Notes under the pieces: generated by a model
The model's database searches: none
What the model was told of the DNA's origin: nothing
Seen by the model: only the letters and a program-made list of their open reading frames with translations
Translations under genes and position numbers: made by a program
Shown: positions 12,280-25,074 of the stretch, piece after piece
Numbering within the stretch: the stretch's first letter is position 1
Layout: the number at the start of each line of letters is the position of its first letter
NCBI GenBank assembly: GCA_026936325.1
Contig: JAPTHN010000039.1
Span: 558,001-622,000 of the forward strand
DNA length: 64,000 nucleotides
Direction: 5' to 3'
Origin: Platynereis dumerilii
Taxonomy: Eukaryota > Annelida > Polychaeta > Phyllodocida > Nereididae

Positions 12280-14870
12280 TGTGAATTTCATCACATTTTC
12301 AGAAAATGTTATTGGAAGAGGTGGATTGGTGGCTTATATAATATGTCAGAATTATATAAATTAAAAAAGGTCTATAATATGTCCAAGCTATTAATATCAT
12401 TGAGAGATTTTAATTCATTGTTTGGTTAGGCCTTCCTGTAGCTTGCGTCTCTGGTTTTAATGCAAGTCAAATTGTCAATTATTCATAACTTCATTAAATG
12501 AAAATGTCAACCACCAAAATTTGGCATGTGAATTTCATTGAAGAGTTGGTTAATCACATTTAATATCTGATGAAATTGGATGGAAGTATATTCTCTGGGC
12601 TTGTGGTCTTTTCTTGGATTTATTGGTGCTCTTTGACTGTTGCTTCTGTTGTGAATTCGGGTTCCTTTCACAATCTTTTAAACTGCTATTGGTTATTAAT
12701 GTCTATGAATACCAAGTATTAGTTAAACACCGATTTGGAGGTTTCTATCCCAACCGGATACTTGGAATTCTACCAGTTGTTGACCCGCAGACCTGAGTTT
12801 CTTCGTTCCTTGTTAAAGCAAACCACTGCTCTTATCTTTTTGATATTATATGTGTCCGACTCATGGAGTAACTAAACAATTATGCCTCAAGGAATCTTAC
12901 CCTATCATGTAATTCTCCAAAGTTATTCTTGAATCAATTTCTCTTTCTGCTTCTTGTGTTCTCATTTCCATTTATTGTTTCTGAACCCATGTTATTATGA
13001 CTTTATAAGTGGTAATATCAAAAAACTACATTTGCCAAGTGAATTTTATTGAAATAATTTAGAGAAAGTTTGAATATATTTTTGATTTTAGTCTGCATCA
13101 ATGGTTTAGTGGTCTATGACAATTTTATGTGTACCAAATCAGTGTTTCACAACAAAAGTTAATCATTCACGATTGGATGAACATCAGCATGTTCATTTCA
13201 TTGAAAGGGTTTCCAAATATAATTTTTCCTACACTTGAGCTTCTAATCCATCATTTGACAAGTAGAATCTTCACCACTTATGGTCCGAAATTGTCAAACA
13301 TTCATTTTTGGCATGTGAATTTCATTGAAATTATGTCCAAATATAATTTTTCCTTCACTTTTGCTTCTAATCAATCAAAATCTCCACAACATACCATCCG
13401 AAAATGTCAAACAACAATATTTGGCATGTGAATTTCATTGAAAGGGCTTCCAAATATAATTTTTTCCTACACTTATGCTTCTAATCCATCATTTGACATG
13501 CAAAATATTCTCCACTTGCGGTCCGCAATTGTCAAACCATCATATTTGGTATGCGAATTTCGTTGAAAGGGTTTCCAAATATAATTTTCCCTACACTTTT
13601 GCTTTTAATCCATCATTTCACGTGCAAAATTGTCACAACTTATGGTCCGAAAATGTCAAAAAACAATATTTGGCATGTGAATATGATTGAAAGGGTTTCC
13701 AAATATAAGTTTTCCTACACTTTGTTTCTAATGCATCATTTGACCAGCAGAATCTTTGCAAGTCATGGTCAGGAAATGTCAAACAATAATATTAGGCGTA
13801 TCGATTTCATTGAAAGGCTTTCCAAATACAGTATTTGCTACACTTTAGCTTGTAATATTCACTATGAATATTTTTTGTCTCAAATTGTCTGTCTGTCTGT
13901 CTGTAATCCATCATTTGACAAGAAAAATCTCCACAACTTATGGTCCGAAATTGTCAAACAACAATATTTGGCATGTGAATTTCATTGAATGGGTTTCCAA
14001 ATTTAATTTTCTTACACATTTGTTTCTAATCCATCATTTGACAAACAAAATATTCTCAACTGATGCTGAAAAATCCGTTCTCTTTTGCTTCAAAATTGTT
14101 GGATTCTACTTTTTAAAATTGGTTAGTTTTTAATAAATAAACAAAAAGGTCCGAAAATGTCCAACAACAATATTTGGCATGTGAATTTCATTGAAAGGGT
14201 TTTCAAATACATTTTTTCTTACACTTTTGCTTCTAATCCATTATTTGACAGCCAAAGTTGCCCTTATAGCAGGAAAATTTCAAAACAATATTTGGTATGT
14301 GAATTTTATTGAAAGGTTTCTATGAAATTTAATTCACATATCTTGATCCTTTTCTGATTTGATCATTTCTCAAATCGTATCAAAAAACCTTCATTCAAAA
14401 TCTCATGTTGTCTGTCCATTCCACTAATTTAGGAGTTGCAAGGTGTTTTAATTAGTACTACAGGTTATCATTTCATTGTGTTGTATTTTCTATGGTCTTT
14501 CTGTGATAATTTTTTTCTGCTAATGAAGTGACATCCATTGTTGGCCATATCCTGTCAACTCTAATTTCATGAAGTAAAAATGTTAATAATTTATATTTGC
14601 CATGTGAATCTCATTTACGGAATGTGTTCTGCATATTCACTTCTAATCTGCATTAACCACTTTCGAGGTTTTGAAAATATGCCTTTTTAGGTCTATACAT
14701 CTCTGGTTCTCAGCTGTGTATGTACCGGTTAATGACCCAAAAATATCCAACACCAATATTTCCTGATGCCTTTCATTGAATTTGACAAACACAGTTTTCA
14801 CTGCTTCATGAACTGCAAATGTCAGCTGCCACATTTACCATGTGAATTTCATGGAAAGGCTTTGTATAAT
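12280..14870. repeat. Satellite 3, about 124-bp period, degenerate at both ends
   Basis: TTTGGCATGTGAATTTCATT recurs near 13423, 13548, 13672, 13795, 13972, 14177 and 14297. Where uninterrupted, the step is 118-125 bp. Each unit carries TCCAAATATAATTTTTCC, CTTCTAATCCATCATTTGAC and TATGGTCCGAAAATGTCAAA. Decayed units occur near 12289, 12522, 13033, 13184, 14597 and 14840. Open frames crossing it are chance products, since the period is not a multiple of three. Between 14050 and 14150 one unit is broken by unrelated sequence. Confidence 0.85.
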
Positions 14871-15112
14871 AGTTCTTCATCAATGCAAAATATCCCTATG
14901 CCACATAACAAAGCTGACTACAATTCTTTTTTTTAAAAGAATTTCTTGTTTATATATTTCCTTTTACCAAATCTCTCTAATACTAAGGTACTGCACAAAA
15001 TGAGTGCCGCTTTAAAGTGCCTTGTGCACGTTATGTTTTCCACTGACAAGAACAATTTCATCTGTGGTGTATGCGCAGTTGCATTACATTCTATCATATA
15101 TACATGTATGTA

Positions 15113-16204
15113 CACTGCGTTCCCAATTATTATGCAACTATGCTTTTTTGCAATATCTCAAAAAGAAATAACACTATTGGGATATCCTTTACACATAATG
15201 GCATGTGCGCCATAAAGCAAATATTCTGTGACTTTCGTCCAATTCTGTTGTTTCAGTGATGAGTTATGCTATATAATCAGGTTTTTGGGGTGTTCCCAAT
15301 TATTATGCAATTCTTGAAAAGCTTCCATTGCCACCCATAATCAACAAAGTCGATTATGAATTGACATTAGAATATACCTCATAACACTAAATAAAAAATA
15401 GAACCATCATTTCAAATGTGGATGCCTCCATGACCAAGAAATCAATATAATACAACTGCATTGAAAAACCATTGAAATTGGCTTTTTTCTCAATAAAGAA
15501 GCCTCCCATGCTCTTGAAAAATTTAATATCAATTAAATTCCAGCTTAGAATATATCTATAGCACACCACGGTCATACTATGTGATGAACCACCAAATCCG
15601 GTATCTCTACAAAATATGACACCAAATCAAAAACTCACACTTCTGTTTCCCATTGGAATAGCATTGGCAATCTGATGCGTTCAATTCATTTCAAGATATT
15701 TGTCAAATACAGTGGTGCAACTTAATTGCCATTGGTTTACAGGAGAGTTCTAAACCTAAGGAAAGTGGAAAATTACTTTGGTAATGATTTTTCATTTTGT
15801 CTGGCTAACAGAGGCTTTTTATTGCAATAAAACTGTAATTTCAATGCTATTTCAATACAAGAGAAAAACATGAATTTCTTGGCTATGAATGCTTCTATGT
15901 TTGAAATGATGGTTATACTTTTTCTTTTGTGTTAAGTGGTATATGTTGGTGGCATCTTTAGATTAGTTTGGGTCATTTTTAGTGGCCATGGATGCTTTTT
16001 CAAGAATTTGCATAATAATTGGGAACACCTCAAGACATCATTATATGGCATAACTCCCAACTGAGTCAATGGAATTGGACAAAACTGACAGGATATTAGC
16101 TCCATGGTACACTTATCATTATGTGAAAAGGATTTTTAAATAGTGTTATTTCCTTTCGAGATAATGCAAAAAAGCATAGCTGCATAATAATTGGGAACGC
16201 GGTG
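15113..16204. mobile_element. Non-autonomous Tc1/mariner element with IR/DR ends
   Basis: Flanked by TA on both sides. The left end is CACTGCGTTCCCAATTATT and the inverted right end is CACCGCGTTCCCAATTATT. The identity runs about 75 bp. A second, inner copy of GTTCCCAATTATTATGCAA lies about 180 bp inside each end (15293 and, inverted, near 16015). This is the inner/outer direct-repeat plan of Tc1-type elements. The arms continue as a diverged inverted repeat towards the centre: 15400-15510 pairs with about 15800-15930. So the 1,092-bp element is close to a full palindrome with no transposase. Confidence 0.8.
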
Positions 16205-16274
16205 TAGACTGAACTACTGAACTGTTTATTTTTTAAATCAGGTTTACATAGCATAAGTATACTGTTGCAAATGG

Positions 16275-16560
16275 AACATGAATTATGCTTGGAATCTTAC
16301 TTTATTTCTCCTCAGCCTGCCTGACACACCAATTGCTCCTCCAGGCAAGCAACCAGGGGAACCGGCGAGCTTGCAAAAGAAGTATTTTCGGAGCAACCGG
16401 GCCACAGGGAATGCTAATAAAGGTTTCGTTGATTGTATTGCACCTTGCAGCTGGCCTCCACTTTGCTTCCTCTTGGCAGCCTCTGCTTTTAAACTTTTCT
16501 TTGGTAATTCCCTTTGTGGTGAGCATGTTTCTTCCTTTGCAACCTTCAGGTTTTTTGCTA
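16275..16560 (+). repeat. Short copy of the core repeat shared with S1-S4
   Basis: It carries TTGCTCCTCCAGGCAAGCAA, GGAATGCTAATAAAGG and CACCTTGCAGCTGGC in the same order and spacing as the copies near 17330, 44085, 47515, 54770 and 63715. Sequence outside this block does not match the larger S copies. Overlapping open frames on both strands follow the repeat and are not called genes. Confidence 0.7.
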
Positions 16561-17309
16561 CAGTACAAAAAAGAGGAGTGCATGGTGTGGTGTCTTGGCC
16601 AAATCAAATGATTCGATGCTTTATATGGAAAACAAAACAAATCTTATGAGACTCAGGCAGAGTCAATTCCCTTGTTACATATAGCCATATATATAGGAGT
16701 CAATCAGAATGATTTAGGGGAAGATAAGTTTCATCATTTAGCCCAGTATTTTCCTGTGTCTTTATTCAAAATGAAGAGTGCAAACAACATGCAATAATGC
16801 ATCCATTAATTATGAGAATAGGGTTGATACAATATAACTCACTTTGACCATTCACCAACTTATAAGTCTTATGGAAAATCAGTTAAGTAGATCCTGTGAC
16901 TCAACAAACATTTCTAAGAAAGTAATATAATAAATGCTGCCTTTTCTGATGTCTTTGAAGTAGTAACACATTTTGGCAATACATCTTCCTTAATTGTTTC
17001 TCAGTGGCCTTCTGATAAAAACCAGTTAGTGGTAGATAGCTGCAGACATTCATGTAGAAACGTTACACCATTAATGATAGTGCTCTGTCACCGGGTTGTA
17101 TAAATATTGATTTTACTTCAAAGATACATGTATCTCTTAGAATTCCAAATAAGCAGCAGCATGCAATGTTCAAATAATCAAACTACTTTCTGGTATAGTG
17201 AAGATAAAGTAGATAGGGAAAACAATTATTCATTTATTTTTAGTGATGTCAAGGATTCATGCCAATATATAGCATAGGGTGAGCAGGAAAGAGTATGGGA
17301 TCTATTATT
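16561..17309. other. Gene-free spacer
   Basis: AT-rich sequence between two core-repeat copies. Nothing recognisable was seen on either strand. Confidence 0.5.
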
Positions 17310-17570
17310 TTATTGGATCCTTATTCCGTAGCTTTTCCATCTGCCTGAGACCGACGATTGCTCCTCCAGGCAGGCAATACTACCAGAGATTGAGTTGAAA
17401 CAAAGCACCAACCGAAGTATTTCTGGAGCAGCCAGGAGCCGCAGGGAATGTTAATAAAGGTTACGTTGATTGTATTGCACCTTGCAGCTGACACCTTTTT
17501 GTTTCCCAGCTGCTGTCTCCTGTGGTTTTAGCCTTTTCTTTTCTTGTTGGGTTCTAAGGTTTCATCTGTA
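17310..17570 (+). repeat. Second short copy of the core repeat
   Basis: It has CTGCCTGAGACCGACGATTG, CCAGGAGCCGCAGGGAATG, TTAATAAAGGTTACGTTG and CACCTTGCAGCTG, with a small insertion after the CCAGGCAGGCAA block. It is closer to the S1-S4 versions than the copy at 16275. Confidence 0.75.
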
Positions 17571-17846
17571 ACACACCCAACAACAAGCACAATCTTAGGT
17601 TGTAATTTTTACGTCTTCCGTGTCTTGTAAACATAAGGAATTTTACAGATAAAATGCAGCATAAGTAACATACCTGAGGTTTATAACACTCACTTTTCTG
17701 CCTCAGTTGTAGAGGTCTCTCTGCTGTTAAAAAAGAAAATTCCCAATTATTTTCTGCTGTATGATATTGGCATTTTGGGATGCGTGGCACGGCAAGATCC
17801 ATTGTAAAGGCGTATCATCCTGCCTAATACATGTAAAGGACTCTTT

Positions 17847-18920
17847 GGCAGATTTCACGAAAATGCTGCAAAATCACTTACCACAACTTGTCCACAAGTT
17901 ACATTAGCACAATACTAATAAGGCCAGACATAGTCGATTCGTAGATTCTCAGATTTTCTCAGGGTGCTTCTGCTGAGGATAGCTGGCAGGACAAAAAAAA
18001 ACTGAAATCTAAATCTTTTATTGTGTCAATCCATTAAATAAAATCATGGGTAAACAATCTTTTCTGTTTGATTGGTAGGTCAGAGTAGCTAAAAATATGG
18101 CCTTGTGCTAATGTAACAACGATGAATGATGTAGGACGGAATTTTTTATGCTGATCCTACTGCAATATAAATGAAGTCACCAGCAGGGTACCACCCCTGG
18201 CCTGCTCTTGGGAGACCTGGCTTTCAGTTCTGAAAAAATTTGAGATCTAATCATGTGTTTTTTAACGTAATTTTTATTTACACTTTTTGCTAATGTAACA
18301 CTATGAAATGGACGGATGCAAAATTGCAGTTACATTAGCAATAAAGAAACAGGTACCAAACCCAGTCGTTTATGTTTTTGGTGATGTAAATAGGCAAATA
18401 AGACACGTTTTTCAATAAAATATTATAATTTCATGTTTGAAATTGGCATAAGTAGCGAGAACACAGAAAAATTTCCATGTAAAAGTTGCTAATGTAACCT
18501 CAGTGTCCTGAGACGGAATCCAGTTACATTAGCAGTCTTTTTTTATTTTTCATTTTTTTCAAGTTTTATGATGACCAAGACAATTAAAAATGGTTCCAAA
18601 ATAATTTTCAAGATGTTTTTTATCAATCACATACCATTACATTTTCCTGAATTGGTTTTAGCAGATTCCACAGAGTGCCAAAGTAAGCATGTCTGATCAC
18701 CAGTAAGTTTGGTCGTCCAAAATTGTCCTCATGAGTCATAAAAAAATATCTTTTTAAGAGGAAAAAGCTACATATTTGAGGAATATCTTATTGATATTTA
18801 TTCATTACCTCACAGATATACTTAGTAATAGTTTTAATTGCTTCAGGAAGCAACAGAGAGATAACAAAAGGGTAGGAAAGTTTAAGGTACCTTTTAAGAG
18901 CACTATTCGTGAAATCTTCC
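17847..18920. mobile_element. TIR element C, copy 1 (1,074 bp)
   Basis: The ends are inverted copies of GGCAGATTTCACGAAAA. A CTTT on each side may be the target duplication. The motif GTTACATTAGCA or its complement occurs six times (about 17903, 18108, 18289, 18330, 18488 and 18524). GGACGGAAT, GGACGGATG and AGACGGAAT also occur (18134, 18310, 18511). There is no coding sequence. It is nearly identical in length and sequence to the copy at 24001. Confidence 0.85.
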
Positions 18921-19309
18921 CTTTCACTAATTCAGTAGGACATTTTAATTGAGTTTTACACCCCTTCTCTTACAAACTTCGCACAATTTCAATATTTCAC
19001 TATGGTTCAGTTTCTAATACCAATATGGTATAGAATCAGCTCGACAAAGATTGTCATTTCACAGTTACAACTGATCTTAGCTATCATTTGTTTCAGTCAG
19101 CTTTGGCTCATGGAGCAGCATTGGAGTTAAAAGCAAAACTGATTAAAGTTATAGAAAGGCGCCAAACACTCTAAAGTTGTGTGTGGATAATTTTTATGAA
19201 AATCAAAGAACACAGTCTGGCACTGGATCACTTAGTTTGGAATGGCTGGGCGTTATTCAAACATATACAGTAGGCCATAGATATATACATGTTCAATATA
19301 TTTCCATTT
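18921..19309. other. Gene-free spacer
   Basis: Nothing could be supported on either strand in this stretch between element C copy 1 and the duplicated segment that follows. Confidence 0.4.
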
Positions 19310-19960
19310 GTAGGATGGTTTCTGTGCTCCAAAGGAGGGAAGCAAAACTCCAGAAAGTATCAACATGCAGATCCACCTCTGCATGACCAGCCATGATTCT
19401 GATGCTGTTCACCAAAAATTCCTCTGGACAATAGTGAATGAGAAAATATCTTATGCCGCCTCAAGATACTTTTAGAAATAACCCAAGCGCAGAATCTAAT
19501 AGAAACTTCAATTTAAAATGATCTGTTTCTATTTTGTGATTTATCACAAACTGTCCATGGTTTTTTTTTTATTGTTTCCGTTGGTACATTGTATTCGACT
19601 ATTTGTACATCTAAATGAATCATATCTATTTCAAACATCTCTTCCTCTTCACAGTTAATTATCTTTCCTCAATGCCTTTGTATTTAAAAAAGGAAGTCCA
19701 GTCAAATCTTTATTTTTGGCTATTCATCAAAACCAATCGAATACTGCATTTAAATCTGGAAGTGATCAACAGTTTCACTGTATTTTCAAAATTTAATTTA
19801 ATAAAAGATATATTCAATATATGTAGGCTCAAAGCAGCCCCATACAGCTGCGACACGTCTCTGTGGCGCCAATACAAGTGTAGTGCTCAAACTATGCTTT
19901 GTCTCCCATCCTTGACAATTGCATTGTCAAGGTGGGTCTTCCTATCTAGCAATTTAACAA
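19310..19960 (+). repeat. Paralogous segment P1 (uninterrupted relative of P2)
   Basis: 19320-19450 matches 31928-32060. 19525-19760 matches 37012-37215, sharing phrases such as CTATTTTGTGATTTATC and TTCATCAAAACCAAT. P1 is continuous across the place where P2 is split by large insertions. An open frame at 19615-19965 is AT-rich and unlike any known family, so it is not called. Confidence 0.7.
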
Positions 19961-20529
19961 ATTGATCATTTTGTTTGTTAATATCAGTTCAAATAAAATA
20001 CCTTCATAACAATCATTTGTTGTGAAACCCATAACACAAAAATTGTCTTAACATAATATATGCTTTCCTTCAACGATCAGTGTTGTGGCACTCCGGTGCA
20101 GCCAGATTTGCTAACATTTGCTGTGGTTTGTAGTTGCTCCAAAAAACTTCTGGTAGATTGCCTCGTTACTCTTGGTGCTCAACTGGAGAACAATGCACAC
20201 ACTCAGAAAAAAAGGTTACACAAACATCCAAATGTGGTTTTTACAGCTGCTTGCAGCCTGTATTACGAGAGGAGTTTCAGGAAAACTTATGACAACTGCC
20301 CTGGTCGTGCTGTTTCACCTATGTCATTAAAACTTGGCATGCAGTCCGAATAGAATATTATCTTGCTTCCATCAACTTTTGGTCAACTTCTGTGACAATA
20401 AATTTTTATTTCCTAAACTAAAATGTACATTTTTCCCGCGAATTTTAAATGTTCTGCTGCAGTGATGGCAGCTGCCAAGTGCCAGCCAGGGGATAGTTTA
20501 CAAATTCATTAAAAAGCTTAAACCAATAA

Positions 20530-20655
20530 AAGAAGAAGGAGAAAGGAATGAAAGAAGGAAGGAAGGAATGAAGTAAGGAAGGCAGGAAAGAAGGAGGAAT
20601 GAAGGAAAGAAGGAAGCATGGAAGGAAGGGAGATATATAGACAAATATAGATAGT

Positions 20656-20713
<58 letters not shown>

Positions 20714-20760
20714 TATAGATATATAGATCTATAGATATATAGATAGATATATAGATGGCC
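20530..20760. repeat. Microsatellites: (GAAGGA)n then (GATA)n
   Basis: A purine-only GAAGG-type stretch (20530-20632) is followed by a long GATA run (about 20655-20710) that decays into ATATAGAT units. Confidence 0.95.
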
Positions 20761-20814
20761 AGATAGGTATATAGTCTATCTACAAGCAGCTGTTAAAGTG
20801 CTTGCACGGTATTT

Positions 20815-23430
20815 TTTGGCTTGTCACCAGTATAAAACCACTTCTGGTTTTTTAAAAAACCCTTTCGATGTGGATGTTTAAAAAACCACCATCTTAAAAT
20901 CCACTTTGGAATGATATAAAACCTTCAGTGGTTTATCAACAAACCGATGACTCATTGTTCAACACAGATTTTCTGGTTGTTTATTAAACCATTTGTGGTT
21001 TATGGAATAATCAAATGTTTCATTAGTTGGGTTTGTACGTATTCATCCTTGGTTTTTATAGAAACCAAGTGAAGTATACATTCACCCTTTTTGGGTTTTA
21101 CAAATATCCATAACTGGATTTATATTATTCCATCATGGAGTGCATTTTAAACCAAAATTGGTTTTTCTGGTAATCAGTTGTATATTTTCACCATTCCCAA
21201 AGGGCTTTCATAACAATATCAAGAATTTGAATAAAAGTTAGCTGGTTTGCTGGATAACCATGATAAGATTTTCAAATGTCCATGAATAATTTTTCACCTC
21301 ACCATCGGTGTTTTGAAAAAAAAAAAAAAGTCTAGTTTATAGACAAATTTCATCTTTTTTTTTTTTTGAGCACACAGGGAGAAAATACTTCTAAGCAGAA
21401 AGACAATAGGAAGCCATCTGACTTTATTTATTCGTATCTATTTATGAAACTTTCAAAATACAAGACCAAAATAAAATTGACATGTATAAAGAAATATACA
21501 TAAGTGTAGGAAGAAATAACATGTCTATAGCTACTACTCAAACATGTTCAAACATAAACTCCAGGAAAGCACAATACACATAAAAGTCAAATGAAATGCA
21601 TATTTTTCATATTTGAATATAACTTTTGTAAAAACACAAAAATGAACTGCCATCCTGATATATGTTACATTTGTTAATGTAATAGTCCATGAAGAATGCA
21701 TTGTAATGTCCATAAATGTGAAAATGTTCTTCTAAATGTTGGTGAACGCTGGATGTCGTACACGTGGTAACGAGTATACTGATGCAAGAAAGAACCAAGG
21801 TAAAGGCCCATACTGTCATCCTCGGAAATGCTGATTGTAGCTGACGTGTGTCCAATGGACTTCGAGATGGACCACAATTCTTCAAGATTTGCTGTTGAGC
21901 ACTTGGCTTCGCTCCTGAAATGCAAGCAATCACAATGTTACTTTTCATAAGTACATAAACAAAATATTATGCAGTGCTTATTGCATTGGATTCATGCACA
22001 CATTGAAACAATGAGTTTAACTTCCTGCCTGATTCTGAAACACTCTTCACAGCATTACATTATTGTACCACATAACAGTAGTTGAACGTTTTAACTTGAA
22101 ATAGAATACAATTCTATTGCATATATTATGGCAGTCGATCCGCTGGTTTTATCAAAATATCTAAATAAGCTAGGAAATAGAGCTGAAATACAAAACAGCT
22201 GTCATTTGCTTATGATGGTATGTGCATTTTGCTAGTTACATTAAAATGCAAAGCAAAGAATTTGTGACTTGCAATGCCCTTCATTTAAGAATTTAGAGAA
22301 AGACAACATAAAAATAGAGCACAGAAACAGTATGACACAAAAATGAGACACCCACCTTTTCATTTGTCTGCCTCAAGGGCATCACCAATCTGGGTCAGAG
22401 AAAAGTTTTTCACGGATGATTCCTGAGACCAATCCAGACCCGCTCAGGAGGTAAGCTCATCCAGTTCCACTGGTTGGATGACCTTAATTTCACATAGAAG
22501 CTGAAACACAAATAATTTAATAGTTAGCCACACTCTATTAAGAAATACCCCACCACAAATCATTTGTTTCAAGACTGCCAAAAAGTGATTTATTTATTTC
22601 ACCAAAACTGAGCAAGTAATTATTATTTAAAAAAAAATCCAAGCCCACCTCTTTGAGATTAAATGGTGGCCCCCTTAGATAGAGACATATTATGTATCAA
22701 ATTTCATGTTAATTATAAAAACTGTTTCCATTGTGATTTCTGGAAAGTGGTCAAAGACCATATAATCCTTACTTCCCAAAAATAAATGATCATCAGCGAC
22801 TAACCAGTTTTTTTAAATGTGCACACTCTCTGAATAAAGACCTTTACATAAAATAGAGTGACTTGTTTGTCAAATAAATGTTAGCTAATATTCCCATGCG
22901 GCTCATAAACAAAAGAAAATGAATCATAAAATTCCTACCTTGGAACTGAGGGTAAACCAGGATGAGCTTGCCTCTTCATTCAATAAACAAATCAGTCAGA
23001 GATGGTCACTGCACTGTCTGGAACACTAACTGACTCTCACAAAAGGTATAGAATTGTGTCTCAAGTCTGACAAAATCACCTTGTGATTAGCCTCAAAACA
23101 CCTGTAACAGTGTCAAACACAAAGATTAAGTGCTGCATATCCTTAAATGTGAAGCTGTGAACAATGTTTAAGATCAGTGAACCTGGACACATGGTGTTTC
23201 AAATATTCACTTGGTTTGCAATAAAACCAATTTAATCTTTACTGATTTTGTAAATATCCAAGTGATTTATTGTAAAACCCATATAAACCAATATTAACCA
23301 GACTGGATTTTCAATGATTCATTTGATTATTCACACAACCTCAATAAACCATTAACATCCATTTGGTTTTTTAAACATTCAACTGATTGTGTAGAAAACC
23401 TAAAAAAACCAAGTTTTTTTCTGTGTGTGG
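20815..23430. mobile_element. TIR-like element with AAACCA/TGGTTT-rich arms
   Basis: The left arm (about 20825-21175) and right arm (about 23190-23425) are diverged inverted repeats. Pairs include GGATGTTTAAAAAACCA with GAATGTTTAAAAAACCA, GGAATAATCAAATG with GTGAATAATCAAATG, and AGAAACCAAGTGAAGTAT with GCAAACCAAGTGAATAT. Each arm has a dozen or so AAACCA/TGGTTT words. The right edge is AAAAAAACCAAG, then TTTTTTTCTGTGTGTGG. The left edge is unclear: it lies near 20815, or possibly 20196, where CACACACTCAGAAAAAAAGG occurs. The interior contains a spliced gene candidate. Confidence 0.6.
21674..23040 (-). CDS. Minus-strand three-exon gene candidate inside the TIR element
   Basis: Splice signals define exon 1 (about 23040-22939, donor AAG|GTAGGA), exon 2 (22500-22356, acceptor TTTTGTGTTTCAG-like, donor AAAAG|GTGGGT) and exon 3 (starting 21914, acceptor TTGCATTTCAG). 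Joining exons 2 and 3 gives an 82-residue frame from an ATG eight bases before the exon 2 donor to a stop at 21674. It begins MKRSEAKCSTANLEELW and contains SISEDDSMGLYLG. No known family was recognised. Exon 1 plus exon 2 also hold a separate 44-codon frame (MKRQAHPGLPSVPS...), which would act as an upstream frame. No single frame is open across all three exons, so this could be a decayed captured gene. The position between transposon-like arms suggests capture of host sequence. Confidence 0.3.
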
Positions 23431-24000
23431 TGATCTCTGGAAGGGCGACAGGGATTTTGGAGGAAAACAACAAAAGACAAAACAACAAAGAACAAATACA
23501 GCACAGCAATAAATCTTGCTGAACTTTTGACTGTATTTGGTTCTTTTTTTTCATGACTTAAACTGGTTGTATTTCATTGAACAATTAAACAGAAAGGAAT
23601 GACGAGTATTTGCATTCAGCTTCTTGTGGCCATCAGTGATCTCACAACAAGCCCTATCAAATGCATTGAAATGAAGTGTCGATTTTGTCTTTGGATAACA
23701 TGTGACCTCACTATTGAGGGCTGTAGATCAGTTGGTGACTATAGTTTCAACAGCATTGAATGTATAGGCTATAATGTCATTAACTGCAGTGCATATGCAT
23801 TGATGAGTAGTGAAGAATAACATGGAATAGATAGATGGAGATATGACCTCAAAAGGAAAATTTCAGTCCAATTCTGATAGCTCTTAACGTCCGTCTACAG
23901 TAGTCTGTCATGAACTTCCACATGCAGATAAACAATGATCAATAACAAACTACAGAACACCCACACTATACTGGTGACATTAGAATAGATTGACGTATAG

Positions 24001-25074
24001 GGCAGATTTCACGAAAAAGCTGCAAAATGACTTACCACAACTTGTCCACAAGTTACATTAGCACAATACTGATAAGGCCAGACATAATCGATTCGTAGAT
24101 TCTCAGATTTTCTCAGGGTGCTTCTTCTGAGGATAGCTGGCAGGACAAAAAACGGCTGAAATCTAAATCTTTTATAGTGTCAATCCATTAAATAAAATCA
24201 TGGGTAAACAATCTTTTCTGTTGGATTGGTAGGTCAGAGTAGCTAAAAATATGGCCTTGTGCTAATGTAACAACGATGAATGATGTAGGACGGAATTTTT
24301 TATGCTGATCCTACTGCAATAAAAATGAAGTCACCAGCAGGGTACCACCCCTGGCCTGCTCTTGGGAGACCTGGCTTTCAGTTCAGAAAGAATTTGAGAT
24401 CTAATCATGTGTTTTTTAACGTAATTTTTATGTACACATTTTGCTAATGTAACACTATGAAATGGACGGATGCAAAATTGCAGTTACATTAGCAATAAAG
24501 AAACAGGTACCACACCCAGTCGTTTATGTTTTTGGTGATGTAAATAGGCAAATAAGACACGTTTTTCAATAAAATATTATAATTTCATGTTTGAAATTGG
24601 CATAAATAGCGAGAACACAGAAAAATTTCCATGTAAAAGTTGCTAATGTAACCTCAGTGTCCTGAGACGGAATCGAGTTACATTAGCAGTCTTTTTTCAT
24701 TTTTCATTTTTTTTCAGGTTTTATAATGACCAAGACAATTAAAAATTGTTCCAAAATAATTTTCAAGATTTTTTTATCAATCACATACCATTAAATTTTC
24801 CTGTATTGGTTTTAGCAGATTCCACAGAGTGCCAAAGTAAGCATGTCTGATCACCAGTAAGTTTGGTCGTCCAAAATTGTCCTCATGAGGCATAAAAAAA
24901 TATCTTTTTAAGAGGAAAAAGCTACGTATTTGAGGTTTTTTTTATTGATATTTATTCATTACCTCACAGATATGCTTATTAAAAGGTTTACTTGCTTCAG
25001 GAAGAAACAGAGAGATAACAGTAGGGTAGGAAAGTTTAAGGTACCTTTTAAGAGCACTTTTCGTGAAATCTGCC
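24001..25074. mobile_element. TIR element C, copy 2 (1,074 bp)
   Basis: It runs from GGCAGATTTCACGAAAA to its inverted copy (TTCGTGAAATCTGCC). It has the same six GTTACATTAGCA sites and the same GACGGAAT sites as the copy at 17847, in the same orientation. Only scattered substitutions and tiny length changes separate the two copies. No convincing target duplication is visible here. Confidence 0.85.

Noticed and set aside
13129-14133. Overlapping plus-strand frames of up to 145 codons
   Set aside because: They lie in the 124-bp satellite and repeat its translation in different frames. No splice, domain or codon evidence.
16278-16649. Frames of 108-123 codons on both strands
   Set aside because: They follow the core repeat and are open on both strands at once. 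Other copies of the repeat do not keep the frame.
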